Part shown: positions 43,035-51,697 of the stretch, in pieces
Position numbering within the stretch: the first letter of the stretch is position 1
Layout: each line of letters opens with the position of its first letter
NCBI RefSeq assembly: GCF_041365695.1
Contig: NZ_JBGFSJ010000007.1
Span: 1 to 64,000 of the forward strand
Reading direction: 5' to 3'
Origin: Rhodosalinus sp041365695
GTDB lineage: Bacteria; Pseudomonadota; Alphaproteobacteria; Rhodobacterales; Rhodobacteraceae
DNA length: 64,000 nt
Position numbers and translations under genes: made by a program
The notes under the pieces: model-generated
The model's input: the letters and a program-made list of their open reading frames with translations, nothing else
Database searches by the model: none
Told to the model about the DNA's origin: nothing

Positions 43035-43781
43035 TCACTCCTCGCCGAGATACGCATGGCGCACCGCGTCGTTGCCGCGGATCGAGACCGGGTCGCCGGT
43101 GGCCACGACATGACCGTAAACGAGGACGCTGATGCGGTCGGCGAGGGCGAAGACCGCGTCCATGTCATGCTCGATGAGCAGGATCGTGCGCGAGCCCTTG
43201 AGGCCTTTCAGCAAGGCCACCATCCGCGCGGATTCCTCGGCGCCCAGCCCGGCCATCGGCTCGTCGAGAAGCAGAAGCGGCGCCTCGGCGGCGAGCGCGA
43301 TGGCGATCTCCATCAGCCGGTGTTCGCCGTGGCTGAGGGCCACCGTCGGCCGCTCCGCCCGATCCTCGAGCCCGACCTCGGCGAGATACGCCATGGCGGC
43401 GTCGCGGATCGGCGCCACCTTGCGCGCCGGCCGCAGGAAACGAAAGGAATGGCCGTGCCGCGCCTGCACGGCGAGTGCCACGTTGTCGAGCACCGACATG
43501 TCCATGACCAGGCTCGTGATCTGGAACGAGCGCGCGATGCCGAGGCGCGCGCGCCGGTGCGCCGCCGCGCGGGTGATGTCTCGGCCGCGGAAGATGACGC
43601 GCCCCGCATCCGGCATTTGCTGGCCTGAGAGCTGCGCGATCAGCGTCGTCTTGCCCGCCCCGTTCGGCCCGATGATCGCGTGAAGCTCGTTCTCTTCCAC
43701 GCTCAGGTTCACGTCGTCGGTGGCCTTGATGCCGCCGAAGCTCTTGTTGAGGCCCTCGACCTTCAGGATCGCGCCGGGCAT
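43035..43781 (-). CDS. livG: branched-chain-amino-acid-type ABC ATPase (LivG)
   Basis: A 248-residue ABC ATPase paired with LivF. Walker A is GPNGAGKTT (about residue 38), the signature region ALSHGEHRLMEIAIAL is LivG-like and Walker B is LLLLDEPMAGLG. It starts just after the livM stop. Together with LivF it energises the HAAT-type importer. Confidence 0.9.
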   Translation of the reverse strand: MPGAILKVEGLNKSFGGIKATDDVNLSVEENELHAIIGPNGAGKTTLIAQLSGQQMPDAGRVIFRGRDITRAAAHRRARLGIARSFQITSLVMDMSVLDNVALAVQARHGHSFRFLRPARKVAPIRDAAMAYLAEVGLEDRAERPTVALSHGEHRLMEIAIALAAEAPLLLLDEPMAGLGAEESARMVALLKGLKGSRTILLIEHDMDAVFALADRISVLVYGHVVATGDPVSIRGNDAVRHAYLGEE

Positions 43782-43785
43782 GGGC

Positions 43786-44817
43786 TCAGTCCCTCCTGCC
43801 GCGGATGAGGCCCATGAGGCCGCCCCGCACGAACAGCACCACGAGGATCAGGACGATGCCGAAGGGAAGGTGCCAGTAGACCTCCAGCTGCAGGTCACGG
43901 CCGGTCAGCGCCGTGTAGGCGGGCTCCGCCACGGGTTCGAGCCAGTCCAGCACGATCTGCAGCACTTCCTCCAGCACGATGAAGAGCGTGGCGCCCATGA
44001 CCGGGCCGAGCGTCGTCGCCGCGCCGCCCAGGATGACCATGAACATGAGCTCGCCCGAGCGGGTCCAGTCCATCATGTCGGGCGAGATGAAGGTGGTGAA
44101 GTTGCCCAGAAGCGCGCCCGCGTAGCCCGCCATCGCGCCCGAGATAACGTAGGCCGTCAGCCGGTAGCGAAAGATGTTGTAGCCCATGGACACCATGCGC
44201 TCGGGGTTGCCCTTCGCGCCCTGAAGCACCATCCCGAACCGCGAGTTCACGATCGTGCGCACGATCAGCATCGCCGCGACGAGGCTGGCGAAGCACAGGT
44301 AGTAGAGTTGCAAGGGCGCGTTCAGGTCGATCAGCGGCACCTCGGAGCGCATGTTGATGACCAGCCCGTCATCGGCGCCGTAGGTGGAGAGCGAAACGAA
44401 GAAGTAATAGACCATCTGCGCGAAGGCCATGGTGATCATGATGAAATAGACGCCCTTCGTGCGCAGGCAGATCGCGCCCGTGATCAGCGCGAAGAGCGCC
44501 GCGACCCCCGTCGAGAGCAACACCTGGAAGAATCCGTTGAAGCTCGCCACCGCGGGAAAGCCGCCGAAGATCGCGTGGTAGGCGGGAATGCCCACCCCGT
44601 AGGCGCCGATCCCGAGAAAGGCCGCGTGACCGAAACTGATGAGCCCGCCATAGCCCAAAATGAGGTTCAGGCTGGTCGCCGCGATGCCGAGGATCACCAG
44701 CCGCGTGGCCAGATCCACGTAGAAGGCGTTGCCCGTCCAGACGAAGATGGGCGGCAGCACGGCCAGGAGGCCGAGCAGCACGATGGTGGCGAGCGCGGTT
44801 CTCGAAAGCCCCGCCAT
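43786..44817 (-). CDS. livM: branched-chain-amino-acid-type permease (LivM)
   Basis: A 343-residue permease with about nine helices. The family block is NLILGYGGLISFGHAAFLGIGAYGVG (read as two landmark pieces) and the EAA-like loop is around GKGVYFIMITMAFAQM. It follows livH by one base. It forms a channel heterodimer with LivH. Confidence 0.88.
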   Translation of the reverse strand: MAGLSRTALATIVLLGLLAVLPPIFVWTGNAFYVDLATRLVILGIAATSLNLILGYGGLISFGHAAFLGIGAYGVGIPAYHAIFGGFPAVASFNGFFQVLLSTGVAALFALITGAICLRTKGVYFIMITMAFAQMVYYFFVSLSTYGADDGLVINMRSEVPLIDLNAPLQLYYLCFASLVAAMLIVRTIVNSRFGMVLQGAKGNPERMVSMGYNIFRYRLTAYVISGAMAGYAGALLGNFTTFISPDMMDWTRSGELMFMVILGGAATTLGPVMGATLFIVLEEVLQIVLDWLEPVAEPAYTALTGRDLQLEVYWHLPFGIVLILVVLFVRGGLMGLIRGRRD

Positions 44818-44818
44818 C

Positions 44819-45742
44819 TCAGCGCACCTTCGGCGGGAAGAGGCCCTGCGGGCGCACCGCGAGCACCGCCGCCATGATGATGTAGATGAGCATCGCCGAA
44901 ACCGCCGGCGCCGAGGTCTCGGCCGCGGCGGTGCTCATGAAAAGCTCGAAGAACGAGTCGAGGAAGGACCGGCCGAGCGTGTCGATGAGCCCGATGAGCA
45001 GCGCGCCGACGAAGGCGCCCTTCATCGACCCGATGCCGCCCACGATGATGACCACGAAGGCGGTGATGATGATGTTGTTGCCCATGCCGATGGACGCCTC
45101 CGTGATCGGCGCGATCAGCATGCCCGCGAGCCCCGCGAGCATCGCGCCCAGCGCGAAGACGAAGGTGAAGAGCGTGTTGATGTCGACCCCGAGCGCCGAG
45201 ACCATGCTGCGGTTCGAGGCGCCCGCCCGGATCAGCATGCCGAGCCGCGTGAAGTTGACCAGCCAGTAGAGCCCCGCGGCGACGGCGAGCCCGGTGCCGA
45301 TGATGACGAGGCGGTAGACGGGCAGCACGAAGTTCTCGCCCACCCGCAGCTGCCCTTCGAGGATGTCGGGCAGCGGCACGGCCATCCCCTCGGGCCCCCA
45401 GAGGATGTGCACCAAGGTGTCGATCACGAGGATGAGGCCGAAGGTGGCGAGCACCTGGTCGAGATGGTCGCGCTGGTAGAGGTTGCGTGCCACGACGCGC
45501 TCGATCACGTAGCCCGCCGCCCCCGTGATCGGCAGGGCAAGCAGGACCGCCAGCAGGAAGCTTCCCGTCGCCAGGGTGAGCGAGGCGCAGACGAACGCGC
45601 CCAGCATGTAGAGCGCCCCGTGCGCGAGGTTCACGAAGTCGAGGATGCCGAAGACGAGCGTCAGCCCCGACGCGACGAGGAACAGCAGAAGTCCCAGTTG
45701 CAGCCCGTTCAGGGTCTGCAGCACCAAGAGCGCGATATCCAA
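44819..45742 (-). CDS. livH: branched-chain-amino-acid-type permease (LivH)
   Basis: A 307-residue permease with about eight helices. LNGLQLGLLLFLVASGLTLVFGILDF at the N-terminus and VVIIVGGIGSMKGAFVGALLIG in the second half are typical. It is separated from the binding-protein gene by 78 bases containing a strong hairpin. Confidence 0.88.
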   Translation of the reverse strand: MDIALLVLQTLNGLQLGLLLFLVASGLTLVFGILDFVNLAHGALYMLGAFVCASLTLATGSFLLAVLLALPITGAAGYVIERVVARNLYQRDHLDQVLATFGLILVIDTLVHILWGPEGMAVPLPDILEGQLRVGENFVLPVYRLVIIGTGLAVAAGLYWLVNFTRLGMLIRAGASNRSMVSALGVDINTLFTFVFALGAMLAGLAGMLIAPITEASIGMGNNIIITAFVVIIVGGIGSMKGAFVGALLIGLIDTLGRSFLDSFFELFMSTAAAETSAPAVSAMLIYIIMAAVLAVRPQGLFPPKVR

Positions 45743-45770
45743 GGGCCCCTCCGTCCGCGTTTCACGGCCC

Positions 45771-45795
45771 GGCCGGGCGGTCGTGCCGCCCGGCC
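45771..45795 (-). terminator. intercistronic hairpin between the binding-protein and permease genes
   Basis: A perfect 10-bp stem (GGCCGGGCGG with its complement) and a 5-base loop, no T-run. As after tctC, it probably raises binding-protein mRNA over permease mRNA. Confidence 0.6.
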
Positions 45796-45820
45796 GGTGC
45801 GCAGCGTTGCCGCGCCGCTC

Positions 45821-46999
45821 TTACATGTTGCACTGTTCGGCGTAGCTGTCCTGGTGGTCCTCGAACACCGTCTGGACGACCTTGGTGGTCCAGACCCCGT
45901 CCTCGTCCACGATGACTTCGCGCAGGTAGAAGTCCTGGATCGGCAGGTGGTTCGGGCCGAAGCGGAACTCCCCGCGGACGCTGTCGAACTCGGCCGCGCG
46001 CAGCGCCTCGCGCACCGCGTCCTTGTCCTCCATGTCGCCGTCGACGGCCTCGACCGCCGAGGCGATCAGCATGATCGCGTCGTAGGATTGCGCCGCGTAA
46101 TAGGAGGGGTAGTTGCCGTATGTCGCCTTGTAGTCGTCCACAAAGCGCTTGTTGGCGGCGTTGTCGAGCGTCGGGTCCCACTGCTGCGTGGTGCGCGAGC
46201 CGATCACCGCCTCGAAGCCCGCCTCCTGCAACCGCGGCAGCGAGATCGCGTCGACCGTGAACACCGAGTAGAGCGGCAGCTCGTCCGCCAGGCCCAGCTG
46301 GTCGTATTGCCGGGCGAAGGCCCCGGCCGCCGGGCCCGGGTAGAAGACGAAGATCGCCTCCGCCCCCGAGGTCCGCGCCTTGGCGAGTTCGGCCGAGAAG
46401 TCGAGTTGCGCATCCGCGCCCCACTTGGTCAGGTCCTTTCCGACGATCTCGCCGGCGAAGGTGCGCTCCACCCCGGCGACCATGTCGTTGCCGGCGGCAT
46501 AGTTGGGCGCCATGACGTAAAGCGACTGCACGCCCAGCTGGTTCAGAACCTCGCCCATGGCCATGGGCGTCTGGTCGTTCTGCCAGGAGGTGGAGAAGAA
46601 GTTCGGGTGGCAGAGGACGCCCGCCATCTGGCTCGGGCCCGCATTGGCCGAAATCAGGAACTTGTCGGCGTTCACGACGGAGTTCCGCGACGCCAGCAGC
46701 ACGTTCGACCAGATGTAGCCCGTGACGAAGTCAACGTCGTCCTGCTTCACCAGCTTGTCGGTCGCCTGCTTGCCGGCCTCGGGCGCGAACTGGTCGTCGC
46801 CGAAGATCACCTCGAGCGTGTGGCCGCCGGCCTCGCCGCCAAGATGCTCCATCGCGAGATCGACCGCGTTCTTCATCTGGTTGCCGATCACCGCGCCCCC
46901 AGTGGAGAGGGTGGTGACGAAGCCGATCTTCACGTCCTCGGCCCAGGCCGGTGACGAGAGCATGGACGCCGCGAGCAGCGTCGCCAGAGTGCGTTTCAT
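45821..46999 (-). CDS. branched-chain-amino-acid-type ABC binding protein
   Basis: A 392-residue periplasmic binding protein of the HAAT type. The signal peptide is MKRTLATLLAASMLSSPAWA. The mature protein starts EDVKIGFVTTLSTGGAVIGNQMKNAVDLAME, with LEVIFGDDQF and the two-lobe pattern FVTGYIWSNVLLA, GAEAIFVFYPGPAAG. The liganded substrate cannot be told; relatives bind leucine, amides or aromatic acids. It heads the operon for LivH, LivM, LivG, LivF. A perfect A/T palindrome lies about 118 bp upstream. Confidence 0.88.
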   Translation of the reverse strand: MKRTLATLLAASMLSSPAWAEDVKIGFVTTLSTGGAVIGNQMKNAVDLAMEHLGGEAGGHTLEVIFGDDQFAPEAGKQATDKLVKQDDVDFVTGYIWSNVLLASRNSVVNADKFLISANAGPSQMAGVLCHPNFFSTSWQNDQTPMAMGEVLNQLGVQSLYVMAPNYAAGNDMVAGVERTFAGEIVGKDLTKWGADAQLDFSAELAKARTSGAEAIFVFYPGPAAGAFARQYDQLGLADELPLYSVFTVDAISLPRLQEAGFEAVIGSRTTQQWDPTLDNAANKRFVDDYKATYGNYPSYYAAQSYDAIMLIASAVEAVDGDMEDKDAVREALRAAEFDSVRGEFRFGPNHLPIQDFYLREVIVDEDGVWTTKVVQTVFEDHQDSYAEQCNM

Positions 47000-47646
47000 G
47001 AAGGACCTCCCCTTTGTGTTTTCCCGGGCAAGCCGCCCATAGCCGCCCGTCCTGTCGTTCCGCGCCGGTCGTCTTGGCCCGGCGCCCGAGCATGGGCCGG
47101 GACGCAGGCTGAAATCAATAATGCATTATTGTGCAATCAGATCAAGGCGGGCGGCGCTGCACGGACATGACGGCCGTAATTCCGCATGAAGCCCCGCCAG
47201 GAGATTGAGGCGATTAGGGAAATGTACTCCTGCCCGCGCGGGATGCAGACGGGTTCCCGGCATGTCCCGCGACCTCGTATGCATTTTCTTTCCTGCCCGC
47301 GCTCGCGGCGCAGCCCTGCGCTGCAAGGCCCTGACACATGCAACATCTTGCGCCCAGGGGCCGAGGAAAATCACCGCCGGACCCCGAGCGCGACGACGCC
47401 GGCCCCGCTCCCCACCCTTGCGGTGACAACCGGCGCAAGCGACGCAAAAGGCGTGATCTTCAGGTCCGGGCCCGCCGGCAGCGGCGCACCGTCACGGCCA
47501 GCGGGAGCGACGGCGGTCCGGGATGCGCGGCAGGCGGCGCGCTCACGAGACGTGTGCGCGCGGGGTTGACGATGGCGCCCGCCGGATGGGCGCGCCTTTG
47601 CCGACGGCGGGTCCCGTCGCGGCGGTCACGGGTGTTGCGGGAGGAA
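47000..47646. other. intergenic region upstream of the Liv operon
   Basis: Contains the palindrome below and then about 500 bases with no supported gene. tRNA-Val lies at its right border. Confidence 0.6.
47117..47130. promoter_or_regulatory. 14-bp perfect palindrome upstream of the Liv operon
   Basis: AATAATGCATTATT, a perfect palindrome in GC-rich surroundings, about 118 bp before the binding-protein start. Size and composition suit a dimeric repressor (GntR- or MarR-like) or an A/T-rich promoter element. Confidence 0.5.
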
Positions 47647-47721
47647 TGGTGGGTGATGAGAGATTCGAACTCCCGACATCTTCGATGTGAACGAAGCGCT
47701 CTACCACTGAGCTAATCACCC
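47647..47721 (-). tRNA. tRNA-Val(CAC)
   Basis: A 75-nt tRNA including an encoded CCA. The acceptor arms GGGTGAT/ATCACCC pair fully, the D arm is GCTCAGTGGTAGAGC, the anticodon stem is CTTCG/CGAAG around loop TTCACAT (anticodon CAC) and the T arm is GGGAG-TTCGAAT-CTCTC (one G-T pair). It reads valine GUG codons. Confidence 0.95.
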
Positions 47722-47863
47722 TCTGGGCGGCTCTCATAGCCACGGACCACCGTCCGTGCAAGGGGGTTTTCACCAAGGCCGCAAGGGTCGCGATGCCCTC
47801 GCGGCGTTTCGCGCGGGCCGATCGGCACGACCGCCGCGGGCAGCGCGGCGCGGGGCGACCCGC

Positions 47864-48319
47864 TCAGCCGTCCGGATCTTCGGCTGGCGCCCTGGGCGGC
47901 CCGTCCTTCTGACGCAATCGCGCCACCGTGACGCGCCCGTTCGCGCCCGTCTCGCTGCGCTTGATCTTCAGCTTGCCGAACGGCTCCAGGTTGAGGTCGC
48001 GCCCCTCGCCGACGGTTTCGCCCAGCACGGCGAGCAACGCCTCGACGACCGGCTTGGCCTGTCCCTTCTTCACGCCCGAGCGTCCAACCACCGCGTCCAG
48101 AAGCTCCGCCTTCTTAAGCGCGGGCAGAGCCTGCGCGGCCTCCTGCCGTGCAGGCGCCGTTCCTGCAGGCTCCGCCTCCGCTTCCGCCGCCGGCTCGGCC
48201 CTTGCCGCCGCCCTGCGCGCCGGCTTCACCGCCGCGACCCGCGTTGTCGATCGCGTGGCTTTCGGTGCCGCGCCCGCGGCACTCGCCCCGGCCTTCGTTC
48301 CGGTCGATTTGCTGTCCAT
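47864..48319 (-). CDS. HU/IHF-like DNA-binding protein with a basic Ala-rich N-terminal tail
   Basis: A 151-residue protein. The N-terminal half (about residues 1-70) is Ala/Lys/Arg/Pro-rich and disordered (SKSTGTKAGASAAGAAPKAT, VAAVKPARRAAARAE). The C-terminal half resembles HU: LKKAELLDAVVGRSGVKKGQAKPVV and LNLEPFGKLKIKRSETGANG. The arrangement is reminiscent of histone-H1-like tails fused to HU. It may compact DNA. The start MDSK at 48319 has GAGGA 7 bases upstream; an earlier ATG (MERLSEDAM) is possible. Confidence 0.8.
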   Translation of the reverse strand: MDSKSTGTKAGASAAGAAPKATRSTTRVAAVKPARRAAARAEPAAEAEAEPAGTAPARQEAAQALPALKKAELLDAVVGRSGVKKGQAKPVVEALLAVLGETVGEGRDLNLEPFGKLKIKRSETGANGRVTVARLRQKDGPPRAPAEDPDG

Positions 48320-48619
48320 CGCGTCCTCGCTCAGCCTTTCCATCCGCGCGTCGCTGTCAGCCGCCCTGGCGGCGGCCCTCGCGGCGCGGAACTGGCACGA
48401 AGCATAGCAGCGATGCGCGGTGCAGGCCACGCGCGTGTTCCGGCCGGCGCCCTCGTCCGGCGCAGCGCAAGGGCTTCGGCGGTAACGGAGAGGCCCCCGG
48501 CGTCCACGACGCATCGCACGGGCTGACAGCTTGACCTGTCACGTCAGGATGCGCCATCCATGTGCCCGTCGGCCCGGCGACGTCGGGCCAAGACGCGACA
48601 CGGAACGAGGGACGATTCC
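48320..48619. other. intergenic region, nothing recognised
   Basis: Divergent interval between the HU-like gene and the small lipoprotein. No gene, repeat or clear promoter is seen. Confidence 0.5.
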
Positions 48620-48859
48620 ATGAAACGAGCGCTCACAGCCACGATCTGCGCGGCCACGCTTCTTGCCGGGTGCAGCTATCATGTCACGCCGGAAGGGCTG
48701 GAACCGGTGACATCCACACAATCGGCCGGGACGGACGCCCGCGACACCCAGATCGCGATCGCGGCCACCATGCTGCTCGTGCTGATCGCGGCCAGCGCCA
48801 GTGGCGGCGGCGGCGGTGGTGGAAACGGATTTGTTCTTGAAGGACCAAACCTCCGGTAG
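48620..48859 (+). CDS. small lipoprotein
   Basis: A 79-residue protein with lipobox LLAGC (Cys about residue 18) after MKRALTATICAAT. A hydrophobic stretch TQIAIAATMLLVLIAASAS is followed by a run of glycines and ends GFVLEGPNLR. It is probably anchored in the outer or inner membrane; no function is recognised. The start is fixed by the signal peptide. It converges on lon, with a shared terminator region. Confidence 0.65.
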   Translation: MKRALTATICAATLLAGCSYHVTPEGLEPVTSTQSAGTDARDTQIAIAATMLLVLIAASASGGGGGGGNGFVLEGPNLR

Positions 48860-48931
48860 CATCGAACCCGGGCCGGCGTCAGCCGGGCCCGCCCGCCCCG
48901 CTCCCGGGCATGCGGCGCGGGTGTTGCAGCA

Positions 48932-48962
48932 AGAAAAAAGGGCGCCCCGGGGGGCGCCCTTC
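48932..48962 (-). terminator. intrinsic terminator of lon
   Basis: On the minus strand a GGGCGCCCC-type stem is followed by CTTTTTTCTTG, a clear T-run. It lies about 25 bases after the lon stop. Confidence 0.85.
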
Positions 48963-48986
48963 TCGTTCCGGGCGAGATGTCGCGCG

Positions 48987-51392
48987 TCAGTGGGCGACCG
49001 CGCTGGCCGTTCCCGCGTTGCGCGCGGCTTCCGCCGCGGCCGCTTCCTCGGCCGCCTCGTCCCAATCCACCGGTTCGGGTTCCCGCACGAGGGCGTGCTT
49101 CAGCACCTCCTTCACGTTCGAGACGGGGATGATCGTCAGCCCCTCCTTCACGTTGTCGGGGATCTCGGCGAGGTCCTTCTCGTTCTCTTCCGGGATCAGC
49201 ACCGTCTTGATGCCCCCGCGAAGCGCCGCGAGCAGTTTTTCCTTCAGCCCGCCGATCGCCAGCACGTTGCCGCGAAGCGTGACCTCGCCGGTCATGGCGA
49301 TGTCCTTGCGCACCGGGATCTGCGTGAGCACCGACACGATGGACGTCACCATCGCGATGCCCGCGGACGGCCCGTCCTTGGGCGTGGCGCCCTCGGGCAC
49401 GTGGACGTGGATATCCCACTTCTCGAAGCGCGGCGGCTTCACCCCGATCTCGGGCGCGATGGAGCGCACGAAGCTCGAGGCCGCGTCGATCGACTCCTTC
49501 ATCACGTCGCCCAGCGTGCCGGTGGTCTTCATCCGACCCTTGCCAGGCAGGCGCAACGCCTCGATCGACAGCAGATCGCCGCCCACGGAGGTCCAGGCGA
49601 GGCCGGTCACGACGCCGATCTGGTCCTCCATCTCGGCCAGGCCGAAGCGGTACTTCTTCACGCCGAGGTAGTCCGAAAGGTTCTCTTGGGTGATGGTCAC
49701 CTTCGTCTTTCCGTCACGCACGATCTCGGTCACCGCCTTCCGGGCGAGCTTCGCGATCTCGCGCTCGAGGTTCCGCACACCCGCCTCGCGCGTGTAAAGG
49801 CGTACGATGTCCAGAAGCGCCGGATCGGTCACCTCGAACTCGCCCTTCTTCAGGCCGTGGTCCTTGACCTGCTTGTCAAGCAGGTGGCGCTTGGCGATCT
49901 CCAGCTTCTCGTCCTCGGTGTAGCCCGCGAGCGGAATGATCTCCATCCGGTCAAGGAGCGGGCCGGGCATGCTGTAGGAGTTGGCCGTCGTGATGAACAT
50001 CACGTTCGACAGGTCGTACTCCACCTCGAGGTAGTGATCGACGAAGGTCGAGTTCTGCTCGGGATCGAGCACCTCCAGCATCGCCGAGGCCGGGTCGCCG
50101 CGGAAGTCCTGACCCATCTTGTCGATCTCGTCGAGCAGGATGAGCGGGTTGTTGGTCTTGGCCTTCTTCATCGCCTGGATGATCTTGCCGGGCATGGAGC
50201 CGATATAGGTCCGGCGGTGGCCGCGGATCTCGCTCTCGTCGCGCACGCCGCCCAGCGAGATGCGGATGAACTCGCGGCCCGTGGCCTTGGCCACCGACTT
50301 GCCCAGCGACGTCTTGCCGACGCCCGGAGGACCCACGAGGCACATGATCGGCCCCTTGAGCTTTTTCGAGCGCTGCTGCACGGCCAGATACTCGACGATG
50401 CGTTCCTTGACCTTCTCGAGGCTGTAGTGGTCCTCGTCGAGGATGGTCTGCGCGCGGTGCAGATCCTTCTTGACGCGGGACTTCTTGCCCCACGGGATCG
50501 ACAGCATCCAGTCGAGGTAGTTGCGCACCACCGTGGCCTCGGCGCTCATCGGGCTCATCGACTTGAGCTTCTTGAGCTCCGCCTCGGCCTTCTCGCGCGC
50601 CTCGCGTGACAGCTTGGTGTTCTCGATGCGCTCCTCGAGTTCCGCGACTTCGCCCGCGCCGTCCTCGCCGTCGCCGAGCTCCTTCTGAATGGCCTTCATC
50701 TGCTCATTCAGGTAGTATTCGCGCTGGGTGCGCTCCATCTGGCTCTTGACGCGGGTCTTGATCTTCTTCTCGACCTGCAGGACCGACATCTCGCCCTGCA
50801 TCAGGCCATAGACCTTCTCCAGCCGCTCGCTGACCGACAGCGTCTCCAGCAGCTCCTGCTTCTGGGCCACGTCGATGCCCAGATGGCCGGCAACGAGATC
50901 GGCCAGCTTCGCCGGTTCCGTCGTCTCGGCCACCGCGGCGAGCGCCTCCTCGGGGATGTTCTTCTTGATCTTGGCGTAGCGCTCGAACTCGTCCGCGACG
51001 GTGCGCAGCAGCGCCTGGATCGCGGCCTGGTCGCCGGGCATCTCGGTCATGTATTCCGCCCGCGCCTCGAAGAAATTCTCGTTTTCGAGATATTCGACGA
51101 TCCGCACGCGCGCCTGCCCCTCGACGAGCACCTTCACGGTGCCGTCCGGCAGCTTCAGCAGTTGCAGCACGTTGGCGAGCACGCCGGCCTTGTAGATCCC
51201 CTCCGAGGTCGGGTCGTCTTCGGACGGGTCGATCTGGCTCGACAGCAGGATCTGCTTGTCGTCCTGCATGACCTCCTCGAGCGCGCGCACCGACTTCTCG
51301 CGGCCGACGAAGAGCGGCACGATCATGTGGGGGAACACCACGATGTCGCGCAGCGGCAGCACGGGATAGGAAGTGTTGAGAGGTTCTTGCAT
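48987..51392 (-). CDS. lon: ATP-dependent protease Lon
   Basis: An 801-residue AAA+ protease that degrades damaged and regulatory proteins. The N-terminal LON domain (YPVLPLRDIVVFPHMIVPLFVG) is followed by Walker A GPPGVGKT (about residue 355), Walker B ILLDEIDKMG, and the protease site with Ser in PKDGPSAGIA (about 680) and Lys in GGLKEKLLAA (about 720). The ATG at 51392 gives MQEPLNTSYP, the usual Lon start; the frame extends upstream without support. A sigma-32-like promoter lies about 80 bp upstream. Confidence 0.97.
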   Translation of the reverse strand: MQEPLNTSYPVLPLRDIVVFPHMIVPLFVGREKSVRALEEVMQDDKQILLSSQIDPSEDDPTSEGIYKAGVLANVLQLLKLPDGTVKVLVEGQARVRIVEYLENENFFEARAEYMTEMPGDQAAIQALLRTVADEFERYAKIKKNIPEEALAAVAETTEPAKLADLVAGHLGIDVAQKQELLETLSVSERLEKVYGLMQGEMSVLQVEKKIKTRVKSQMERTQREYYLNEQMKAIQKELGDGEDGAGEVAELEERIENTKLSREAREKAEAELKKLKSMSPMSAEATVVRNYLDWMLSIPWGKKSRVKKDLHRAQTILDEDHYSLEKVKERIVEYLAVQQRSKKLKGPIMCLVGPPGVGKTSLGKSVAKATGREFIRISLGGVRDESEIRGHRRTYIGSMPGKIIQAMKKAKTNNPLILLDEIDKMGQDFRGDPASAMLEVLDPEQNSTFVDHYLEVEYDLSNVMFITTANSYSMPGPLLDRMEIIPLAGYTEDEKLEIAKRHLLDKQVKDHGLKKGEFEVTDPALLDIVRLYTREAGVRNLEREIAKLARKAVTEIVRDGKTKVTITQENLSDYLGVKKYRFGLAEMEDQIGVVTGLAWTSVGGDLLSIEALRLPGKGRMKTTGTLGDVMKESIDAASSFVRSIAPEIGVKPPRFEKWDIHVHVPEGATPKDGPSAGIAMVTSIVSVLTQIPVRKDIAMTGEVTLRGNVLAIGGLKEKLLAALRGGIKTVLIPEENEKDLAEIPDNVKEGLTIIPVSNVKEVLKHALVREPEPVDWDEAAEEAAAAEAARNAGTASAVAH

Positions 51393-51697
51393 GATAGGTC
51401 CTTGTTCTTGGCAGAGGGCCCCTGCCCCGCCTGCGCGGCAGCCTTCGGCCCTCCCCGATCTGGTTCCTGAATGTGGGGGGCGGCGCCGGAATTTCAACCG
51501 GGACGGCGCGCCTCCCCGCGCGGGATCACAACGAGAATGGCCGCCTGCGCGCCGGTGCGCAAGGGGAGCCGGGGTTTGGCGACGGCTTCGACGGCGCCGC
51601 ACGGCACACCGGCCCAATTGCTGCCATGTTTCGCCGCTAGCTTCGCGCCCAGGCAGTCTGGCACCCACAGCAACCGATCACCCCGGGGACACGTCCC
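51393..51697. other. divergent intergenic region lon / ATP-grasp
   Basis: Holds the sigma-32-like promoter of lon. Nothing else is recognised. Confidence 0.6.
51471..51498 (-). promoter_or_regulatory. sigma-32 (RpoH)-like promoter of lon
   Basis: On the minus strand GTTGAAA (51498-51492), a 13-base spacer, CCCCACAT (51478-51471). This fits the RpoH consensus CTTGAAA-N(11-15)-CCCCAT, and lon is a classical heat-shock gene. Confidence 0.65.

Noticed and set aside
47543..47776. A minus-strand open frame over the tRNA gene.
   Set aside because: It is antisense/sense shadow of tRNA-Val with no start site.
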